In this document: one piece after another, positions 55,650-64,000 of the stretch
Layout: each line of letters begins with the position of its first letter
How positions within the stretch are numbered: position 1 is the first letter of the stretch
Assembly (NCBI GenBank): GCA_003290165.1
Contig: QNQO01000538.1
Span: forward strand, 124,001 to 188,000
Reading direction: 5' to 3'
Origin: Berberis thunbergii
Lineage: Eukaryota; Streptophyta; Magnoliopsida; Ranunculales; Berberidaceae
Length of the DNA stretch: 64,000 bases
Notes under the pieces: generated by a model
The model's database searches: none
The model's input: only the letters and a program-made list of their open reading frames with translations
Told to the model about the DNA's origin: nothing
Translations under genes and position numbers: made by a program

Positions 55650-57190
55650 ATTTAAACTATGAAAATAAATATGAAAATTACGGTAAAGATAATAAAACTA
55701 TAGGGATGGCAAATATGAGAAAATAGCTAAGAGTTTATTTCCACACACCAAACACATGTTTATAAATCAATCTTCAATAATCACTTGTTAACTCGTGAGA
55801 AACAATGCTCAAGATTAATCGTGCGTTAATCTTATTATTTTCCCAAGTTCGTTGAATTAAACTTAGCATCGCTTTCAAATTATTCTTATCATACTATCTA
55901 ATCATGAATCACAAGTTAGATAAAAATCTAAGATCATTAAGTTTTGTGGAAAATATGAACACTGGTTAGGAAATTACAAGTATGATCAACATCTTGTTCT
56001 TACCTAGGTTTTTACTTAATCTTACCAACGTTCCTTGGTATTTACTACTTGTGAGTACAAGATTATAACGATTAAGTAAAACTCTCTTATACTCTAGCCC
56101 CAGATCCTAACACGCTTACTAAGTTGGCCACCTTAACAAACATACAAAGAAAAGTTATCTTTAAAGCAGTTAAGCAAAACACAATCACTAATCAGCAAGT
56201 TAGATTAAATTCAATTAATTAATAAAACACATGTTCGGGGCTTCGAATCCACTCCTAACTAAGAGGAGTTTAGCTAGACATATTAATTATGTTTGAATAG
56301 TAATGTAAATTAATTATCCAACTATAAATAATAAACATAGAAGGTGAAAGAAACAAAACACTATCGCCAACTGCGTGGTGGTAGAGAGTGGGTGTCTAGG
56401 GTGTTAATAGCGGACTGAAGAGAATAAAAACTCTTCCCCACGATCTCAGGTCTGCTCCTTTGATCTTCTCAGTTCTAAATTAGAGTGTGAGATAGAAGGG
56501 GATGACGATGGATAGAGTGGTTGTGCAAGGGAGGTTGACGACGATCAGGGACAACGAGAGAGAGGGATTGAGATGAGGGTGTGGAACGATGGAGGTTGTG
56601 GTTGATGTGGCTAGGGTTTCTTGATTTGCGACAAACAAAGAGATGAAGGCGATGAAGGGGGTCGGCTGAGATGGGGTTTGTGCTTGCGATGAATTGCGAG
56701 GAGCAGGGTGATGATGGGCTCAGAAAGAGCGAGTAGTGGGTGTGTGAGTGAGGCTTGCTGCAGTTGTGGATGCTTGATGGACTGTTGCGAGGAGGAGGAG
56801 TGTTGATGGTGGTCTGTTGGCTGTGATGGCAAAGATGGTTGATAAGGAGGTTGTAGACGGGTTTGCGAGGAACAGGAGGGTGCGGCTATGGATTGTGAAA
56901 GCGAGGGTGCGTGGTTGTGGATGGGTGTCGTATTGTTGTGGTTGCAAGCGTGAAGAGGCTATGGATGGGTGTTTTTTTTTAAAGCAAGTTATCATCCCTT
57001 TTATAATTGTTTTCTTCTCTGTTTCCTTCTTTGCGTGGTTTCCATTTGCAATCAGTATTTCTAAACTGTCAATTTGCTTCACTTAGTTTCTATTTTGGAA
57101 TCTTGTAATTGAAAACCTACAAAAATACGAAAATAAAAATTAGTACCCTAATTAACAAGTAATAACAAAAACAATATATAAAAATATGGT
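55650..57190 (-). repeat. Probable 3' LTR of the Athila element
   Basis: After the AGCAAAAGATAAGTGTG motif, which commonly sits at the end of the internal region in such elements, about 1.5 kb follows without coding content, as expected for an Athila LTR. Since the other LTR is outside the window, the borders cannot be verified by repeat comparison. Open frames at 56611-57086 on both strands are compositionally biased and not credible genes. Confidence 0.4.
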
Positions 57191-57954
57191 TCACACTTAT
57201 CTTTTGCTAGTCCTCGAGCAAATTCAAGAAACGAAAATAAAATACTCAAATGGCTCAATCTATACTTTCCAACATTTGTCTAAGAGATTTTCAACGGATC
57301 ATGACATGTTAAAATTCTTTGTAAACACAAGATTAAACCCACATCATTAAAAAACTAATACACGTTCATAGCAATGATATAAAAATTCACAATTAAATCA
57401 ATCTAAGTGAATATGAAACTCAAGCGTGTGCCTAAAAGAATTAACCCAAAAATCTCACTGGGTGCACTCTTTTCTTTTTCACTGATTGTTTGGTAAAATC
57501 ACTCTTCCTATTCTAGTTATATGTGAGAGGATTGATGTAAAAGGAAAACAAATAGCTCACATATGATATAACAAGGAAGAAATGCAATTTTATTTTCTTC
57601 AGATATATGATCTAATGGAAGGAATGCTACTAATTAAATGCAAGAACTAGTGACACCATATGCTCATATCTCATTTGAATCTCTACATCGTGACAGTGCA
57701 AGACACTCTCAATCAAAAAGTCTTAATTCAGTTTGTATTGAGAACAAGTGGTCAAAGGAAGAGAAGGGACGGATAAGGAAATTACAAAGGGCTTAAAGAA
57801 ATGGTGAAAACATGAATAGGTGGTCTAATGATAATGAAGAGTTCCAACCATTATTTTGTATCTACTGAATGAAAAGAACTTGGCTATTTGTATGCTTTTG
57901 TAATACTGAATGAATATAGACAAGGACTTGTATCCCTTTTGTAACTTTGTACCA

Positions 57955-58035
<81 letters not shown>
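57955..58035. repeat. (ATT)27 microsatellite
   Basis: 27 uninterrupted ATT units lie within the 3' non-coding region of the Athila element. It creates false poly-Ile open frames on both strands. Confidence 0.97.
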
Positions 58036-58813
58036 TTGCAAATATTTCTTTTTGAACTATCTACCATAAGAGCCTTCTCTCCCACTTGCTTTTCAACATA
58101 CCTTGAACCACAATAAAACCTCTGCAAATCAATTTATGTGTCACTCTTCTAATTAGGTTAGGGATGGAAAATGAAGGCAATGAAACAAAAAAGGCTTAAT
58201 AACAGGCTCAACGATGGTTAACTTAAAAAAATATATATCATGGATCAGGCTTATTTGACAATGATGGAAACTAGGTGTCTCTATCATGTCAAACATGTCA
58301 TGCAATTCAATATAATGCTTTGAACGGAATTAATACAAGTTCTATTGTTTAGCTCTTAATTATGAAAGTAATCCAAGTAGCAACCAAAATAAACAAAAAT
58401 GAGATCATGCAACAAATTATTATTGACAAAAGAAAAGATGATCTAACTAAAAACCCTCAGAATAAAGGATCAATAGGATCAACATTTCACAAAAGGGTTA
58501 TAGTAGTTAAGTTCAATTAAGCATGGTATGAGTACTAATTACTTAGTTGGTTACATGTGAACTTGCATATGATAACCATGAATAAACATTAACCAAATAA
58601 TAATATTATATCTTAAATCATGCTTATAAATCACCTTAAAGTCATGCAATTAAAAACCAAATTTTATCATTATGTTGGAAAATATCCTAAGACTCAAAAT
58701 AACTATAAATTTTTTTAAACTGACACTATTACCATCAAAGAAAACAAAAATCAAATTTTATTTATTTATTTTTAGGACTGACACTTAAATTTTTTTTTTT
58801 CAAAATAAAAACA

Positions 58814-58876
58814 ACATTGTTCTCCCCACACTTGAACCTAACATTGTCCTCCCCACACTTGAACCTAACATTGTCC
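58814..58876 (-). repeat. 27 bp tandem repeat in the Athila 3' region
   Basis: Two 27-base units (plus-strand ACATTGTYCTCCCCACACTT then GAACCTA) and a partial third. Read on the minus strand they are the TTAGGTTCAAGTGTGGGGA motif characteristic of these elements. Confidence 0.9.
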
Positions 58877-59053
58877 TTAATATTAATAGATTATAACACA
58901 TGCAATGAAAGATTTAAATGAGGAAAATCAAATTACTAACAAGCAAAAGTAAAAATAACGAAAAGAAAATAAAGGGAAGAGAAAGCAAATCTGATTGGGT
59001 TGACTCCCAAGAAGTGTTTGTTTTAACGTCATGCAACCTGACGGTATCTCCAA

Positions 59054-60130
59054 TTAATCCTCAGAATAAGTGGAAACATGGAGTGATACGTCCTCCACGT
59101 CATGCTCCACAAATGACTCATTATAAGGCTTAAGTCGATGCCCATTCACCTTGAACTCATTTCCAGTTGTGACACTCTTCACTTGTATAACAATATGAGG
59201 AAACACATTAGTAACAATGAAATGACCAACCCATCTAGAACATAACTTACCAGGAAAAAGTTCAAGGCATGACTGAAAAAGTAAGACTTTGTGGCCCACA
59301 ACAAAAGTATTTCCACGGATCATGCGATCGTAAAAAGTTTTAGTTTTTTCCTTGTAAATCCTGACGCTCTCATATGCGTCATTCCAAATCTCTTCAAGCT
59401 CATCCAGCTGCAATTTCCTATGAAGGCCAGCATCATCAATGTTCATATTAAAAGTCTTAATTGCCCAATGTGCCCTATATATGTTCTAGCTCAACTGGTA
59501 AATGACACGGTTTCCCATATACAATCCGAAAGGGAGACATCCCTATAGGTGTCTTATATGTTGTCCTATATGCCCATAAAACATCATCAAGTCGCATGCT
59601 CCAGTCTTTGCGGATGGGCTTTACTGTCTTCTCAAGTATTCCTTTGATTTCACGATTTGAAACTTTGGCTTGTCCACTTGTTTGGGGATGATAAGGTGTC
59701 GAAACCTTATGTGTGACATTGTATTTCTTAAGCAAAACTTCATTTGTACAGTTGCAAAAGTGGAACCTCCATCATTTATAATCACTCGCAGCATTTGAAA
59801 CCTTGCAAAAATGTTAGAACAGATAAACTCTGCAACAACTTTGGAATCATCACTACGGGTGGTTTTTGCTTCCACCCACTTTGAAACATAATCCACAACA
59901 AACAATATATAAATGTAACCACTATAAGAAGGAAATGGACCCATGAAATCAATACCCCATACATAAAAAATTTCCACACTATATATAGGATGTTGTGGCA
60001 TTTGATTTCTAGGGCCTAAGTTACCTGTTCTTTGACATTTGTCACAAGTCATGCAAAATAATCTGGCATCCTTAAATAAAGTGGGCCAATAAAATCCACA
60101 TTCTAAAACCTTATGAGCTATTCTTTGAGT
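59054..60130 (-). pseudogene. Integrase remnant of the Athila element
   Basis: Minus-strand segments: CDKCQRTGNLGPRNQMP with DFMGPFPSYSGYIYI (from 60052), VDYVSKWVEAKTTRSDDSKV (about 59900), a [20 protein letters not shown] core segment (about 59700-59640) and the C-terminal LHRKLQLDELEEIWNDAYES with KVLLFQSCLELFPGKL (59446-59054). Frameshifts separate zinc-binding, core and C-terminal parts. Confidence 0.85.
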
Positions 60131-60479
60131 TCAAAATTGTCTCCCACAAGCATAAGAATGACAATATGTCAATATTGAATTAAATTCATGATCGAGCACG
60201 CACCTTCTAATCAATTGATCGGCACAATGCTTCCACAGATAGGGATCATCCCATACAAATTGTCTCGCCACTTTCTTGAGCTTATCCTTTTGAACTCGAG
60301 TCAAGGTGTTTGGAATCTCTTTGGATACAAGGTAATTCACAATATCAACATACCATGGTTCACTTACTTCGACCGAAAATAGTTGCTCATCAGGAAAAGT
60401 CTCAAGAATTGGCAGGGGCTTTTCATTGCGCACCAAACGGCTCATGTGGTTAGCTACCATGTTTTCACTCCTTTTTTTT

Positions 60480-61825
60480 ATCCCTGATCTCCACATCAAA
60501 CTCTTGAAGAAGAAGTATCCACCATATAAGTCTCGGTTTCGCCTCTTTCTTCGTAAGCAAGTATTTTAAATCTGCATGATTAGAGAAAATTATAACTTTA
60601 GTTCCAACAAAATAAGATTGAAATTTCTCTAAAGCAAATACAACAACTAAAAGTTCTTTTTTCAGTCGTGGAATAATTCAATTGAGCATCATTCAAAGTT
60701 CGGGAGGCATAGTAGATGACGTGAAGACGTTTGTCCCTCTGTTGGCCTAGAACTGCTCCTGAGGCATAATCTGATGCGTCACACATAAGCTCAAATGGAA
60801 GACTCCAATCTGGTGGCACTATGATAGGTGCTGATGTCAACAACTCCCTGACGATCATTATTGAACTCAAATGACACATCTTTTTGTAGTAGTCGACATA
60901 GTGGTCCAGAAATCTTTGAAAAATCTTTGATAAATCGCCGATAGAATCCTGCATGTCCAAGAAAAGAACGAACCTCTCTCACTGAAGTAGGAGAGGGTAA
61001 GTAACGTACAAGATCTATTTTAGTTTTATCAACCTCAATACCCCTAGCTAAAACCACATGGCCTAAAACATTACCTTGATTAACCATAAAGTGACATTTT
61101 CCCCAATTTAATACATGGTTAACCTCAATGCATCGCTTCAAAATCAAGGCAAGATTATCCAGACAATGGTCAAAATAATCACTGAAAACACTAAAATCAT
61201 CCATAAAAACCAAAATGATTTTTTCAATAAACTTTGAAAATATACTTACCATGCATCTCTGGAAGGTAGCTGGGGCATTACACAAACCAAATGACATTCT
61301 TCTATATGCGAAATTGTCGAATGGACATGTGAAGGTTGTATTTTCTTGATCTTCTAGAGCGGTGACATTCTGATTATATCCTGAATAACCATCAAGAAAA
61401 CAATAAAAAGCACGACCGACCAACTTTTCAAGCAATTGATCAATAAAGGGAAGAGGAAAATGATATTTCATGGTAGTTGCATTCAGCTTTCTATATAGTC
61501 AAGACAAACCCGCCACCCCAGTTTGCATTCGCGTGGGAACCAACTCATTTTCCTCATTTTTTACCACAGTTATGCCAGACTTCTTCGACACTACTTGCAC
61601 TGGTGAAACCCATTTGCTATCTGAAATAGGGTAGATCATGCCACAATCAAGGAGTTTAATGATTTCTTTCTTTACAACTTTCATCATAGGGAGATTTAGG
61701 CGGTGTTGAGCTTCTTTAGTGAGTTTTGCACCTTCCTCAAGCAATATACGGTGCATACAAGTGGTAGGGCTAATACCCTTAATGTCGGCCAATGTCCACC
61801 CAATTGTAGTCTTATATTTCTTCAA
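60480..61825 (-). pseudogene. Reverse transcriptase and RNase H remnant of the Athila element
   Basis: Minus-strand segments: LLDCGMIYPISDSKWVSPVQ with VVSKKSGITVVKNEENELVP (61660-61540), HFPLPFIDQLLEKLVG (about 61465), FLDGYSGYNQ (about 61395), YRRMSFGLCNAPATFQRCMV (about 61300), the catalytic FMDDFSVFSD (about 61205) and FLGHAGFYRRFIKDFSKISG (about 60960-60905). RNase H follows with PFELMCDASDYASGAVLGQQ and [20 protein letters not shown] (60800-60660). At least two frame breaks (near 61500 and 60900) disable it. Confidence 0.88.
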
Positions 61826-62092
61826 AACTCAAATAAGTTTTTCCTCCTCTAAAATTGTGAGCAATGATGATATGATGCCATGCAATGTTTCATCATCTCC
61901 CAAATACGCGTACTTCAAGTGATCCGATAACGGTTTAAGCTCAAGTGTAGGTGCCTAAATCATAGAAGGTAAAAGTTTATTAGTAAATGAGGGAATAATA
62001 ACTGGGGGAGGTAACTCACTAACAATTTGTGACATTGACTCCAACGTTGCCACAGTCTCAATGATATCCTCCCTCATGTTATCGGCTGAGAT

Positions 62093-62640
62093 CTACTTCT
62101 TGTCACAAAGAACTTCATTTCTCTCATATCCGACAGCAGTAGTAATGGTGATTTCAAGTTCATCCTCGTTCATGACGTCAATAAATTCCTGGGACAAAAT
62201 ATCAACCACGTCAATAGAAAAACAAGAATGAATATCAACAGGATACCTCATGGCTTCAAAGATGTTGAAACCAATCACATCACCATCATATTCCATGGTC
62301 AATTTTTCCGCATGCACATCAATATTTGTCCTTGCAGTTTTCATGAAGGGGTGCCCATAAAATAAGAGGCAATGGTGCTGATAATGCCGAATTTTCCATT
62401 TCAAGCACATAGAAATCAGCTAGGAAGATCAAATGATTAACCTGCACCAGCACATCTTCCAACAAACCTCGAGGTTATGCATTAGAACGGTCAGCCAATT
62501 GAATAATTACACCATCATTTTTTAACTCCCCGAGATTCATAGAATGATAAATAGAATACGACATAATTGAAGCACCTAAGTCTAACATTGCATTTTCAAT
62601 TTTAGTATTACCAATAACTCAAGGGATAGTGAAACTACCC
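62093..62640 (-). pseudogene. Aspartic protease remnant of the Athila element
   Basis: Minus-strand LDLGASI (about 62590-62570; the Athila variant of the D-S/T-G active site) is followed by a LGELKNDGVIIQLADRSNA stretch, an in-frame stop, then PRGLLEDVLVQVNHLIF and, in another frame, GHPFMKTARTNIDVHAEKLT with FNIFEAMRYP (62350-62240). Confidence 0.8.
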
Positions 62641-62669
62641 GGATCCTTACACTTCGGCGACATTTTCCT

Positions 62670-64000
62670 TTAAAGAACTGCGGAGACATTCTCACTCACC
62701 TTAACTACTTCTCCGTCTTGAAGTCGTCTCTTTGTTGTGCAAAACTCCTTCAAAAATTTTGCATACTTAGGCATTTCCTTAATAGCATCAAGAAACAGAA
62801 TATTGACTTGGACTTTCCGAAAAGTTTCCAAAATTTCCTTCTCTTGTTCATTTTTCTTAGTCTCGGCAAACCTGCGCGGAAAAGGCAAAATAGGTGGAGA
62901 TGGATTAGCAGGAACTGAACTTGGAACACTCACCTTCTTAACTGGGGGCTTTGGTGTCTCAACAGTGGCTGGATCATCCACCTGTAACTCAGCTTCCACA
63001 TTTCGGCTTTGTTTGGGGACTATTGGCTCATTCTCATTTTGCCTACCACTCCTCAGTGTAATTATTTTTGCGGTTTCAAACCCGCCTTTCGAATTTGGAA
63101 TGGTAGAACTAGGAATATTTTTTTTCTCACGAATTTGTCCAATAAAATCAGCTATCTGTCCCATTTGTAGCTTCAAATTTGCTATATCTTTTGATTGGTT
63201 CTGCTGAGAAATAGTTAACGATTTCAAAATCTCATCATAATTAAGGGGCATACCTAAGTTGGGCTGAGGTGGTTCTGGCGGCCTTTTGAAGAAACCAGGG
63301 AGTGGCCGATTCGAAGCTTGTTGTTGAGGTTGTTTTGAATTCCTCCATCCAAAGTTGGGATGATTTCTCTAACCTTCATTGTAAATGTTTGAATAAGGGT
63401 AGTGATTTTGCAATTGAAAACCTATTGCATTGACATTCTCCCAACAACCATTCTCATTCAGTTGAGGACATTGATTAGATGGATGTTCTGGCTTAGTGCA
63501 CACGCTACAAACTTGTGCAACTCCTAGCACATTCGACTTCCCTAGAGCCTGAGTCACAAGTGAAGTAAGATTAGCCATTTGAGCTTCCAAATTGGAATTA
63601 GTACTTACCTCATTGACTTGGCGTGAAGGCTCTCCAATTCCTTTACACTGTTGGGCGTTTAAGGCCCAATTTGCAATCAAAGTCTTTGATGTTGTTGGAA
63701 TTTTATCAACCAAAGCTTTTCCTGCCACTGCATCTAACAGTTGTCACTCAAGAGGAAGCAATCCCTCATAAAAGTATTGAATTGAGAGCTCCTCCTTCAT
63801 TTGATGCTGCAGACATGATGCTATGAGAGTTTTGAAGCGTTCATAGTAATCTGGATATGATTTTCTTGGACCTTGCTATATACCACTGATTTTCTTCTTC
63901 AACAAGATAATTTTTTAAGTTGGGAAGAATTTCTCTAGAAACACCTTCTTCATGCTATCCAAAAGTATACTGTTCCGGAAGGTAGTTCATAGAGCCAATC
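62670..64000 (-). pseudogene. gag remnant of the Athila element (continues past the window)
   Basis: Minus-strand pieces: DWLYELPSGTVYFW at the window edge, IQYFYEGLLPLE (about 63790-63755), a zinc-knuckle-like CSVCTKPEHPSNQCP (about 63500-63460), PYSNIYNEG (63390-63369) and a long C-terminal frame 63251-62670 (QSKDIANLKLQMGQIADFIG; LPFPRRFAETKKNEQEKEIL). Stops near 63940, 63735 and 63369 break it. Confidence 0.8.

Larger units (their letters stand above)
55650..64000 (-). mobile_element. Ty3/gypsy LTR retrotransposon, Athila lineage, incomplete at window edge
   Basis: On the minus strand gag, protease, RT, RNase H and integrase follow in order from 64000 down to 59054. A long non-coding 3' region comes next, with two motifs often seen in this group: GTTAGGTTCAAGTGTGGGGA (58814-58867, duplicated) and TTGCTCGAGGACTAGCAAAA (near 57205-57224). 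The RT segments (YRRMSFGLCNAPATFQRCM, LGHAGFYRRFIKDFSKI) fit the Athila lineage. The 5' LTR and gag start lie beyond 64000. Stops and frameshifts in every domain show it is inactive. The left border (about 55650) is an estimate. Confidence 0.85.

Noticed and set aside
56611..57086. Opposed Ser/Pro/His-rich and Gly/Arg/Val-rich frames
   Set aside because: They are complementary readings of a low-complexity stretch inside the probable Athila LTR.
57825..58127. Open frames on both strands with a long poly-isoleucine core
   Set aside because: They are created by the (ATT)27 microsatellite and have no other support.
1..64000. CRISPR arrays, bacterial operons, rRNA or tRNA genes
   Set aside because: None seen by eye; the gene structure and transposons are those of a plant nuclear genome. 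A tRNAscan run would be needed to exclude a tRNA fully.

Overview
This is nuclear DNA of a flowering plant, most likely a eudicot. The evidence is long AT-rich intergenic stretches, genes split by GT-AG introns, and plant-specific gene families. It is also dense in plant transposon classes: L1-type LINEs, Ty3/gypsy of the Tat and Athila lineages, a TRIM, CACTA, hAT and Tourist-type MITEs. The species cannot be named from the sequence.

Three host loci stand out. (1) 13770-21267 (+) is an eight-exon gene for a 266-residue RRM protein of the BPA1 (binding partner of ACD11) family. (2) 32878-40667 (+) is a ten-coding-exon gene for a 1071-residue ankyrin-RCC1 protein, resembling Arabidopsis AT3G03790 and animal IBTK. 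(3) 52904-53056 (+) is a MIR166 hairpin carrying the canonical miR166 sequence; family knowledge says this silences HD-ZIP III transcription factors.

Layout. 0-13 kb: LINE remnants (620-1085, 3240-3870 and a 3.8 kb 5'-truncated copy at 6684-10506) mixed with hAT-like and Tourist-like MITEs. 13.5-21.3 kb: the BPA1-like gene, whose 3.2 kb third intron holds an 889 bp TRIM. 21-25 kb: intergenic, with a GC-rich hairpin and a Tourist-like MITE. 25.06-29.6 kb: a CACTA-like non-autonomous element carrying exon fragments of three unrelated genes (aconitase, phytyl-ester-synthase-like acyltransferase, acid lipase) all on the minus strand. 30.1-40.9 kb: a second GC-rich hairpin, then the ankyrin-RCC1 gene, which has a hAT MITE with a perfect 8 bp duplication in intron 1. 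41.3-51.1 kb: a three-level nest in which a small TIR element is split by a Tat-lineage Ty3/gypsy element, whose antisense ORF is in turn split by a hAT MITE. 51.2-55.4 kb: a third hairpin and the MIR166 locus. 55.4 kb to the end: a hAT MITE and a minus-strand Athila-lineage element whose 5' end lies outside the window.

The host genes are independent transcription units with no operon-like relation. Almost everything between them is transposon-derived, and all retrotransposon coding regions are broken by stops or frameshifts. The most unusual signals are the three-gene CACTA capture, the family of three GC-rich near-perfect hairpins, the nested insertions and the MIR166 locus.
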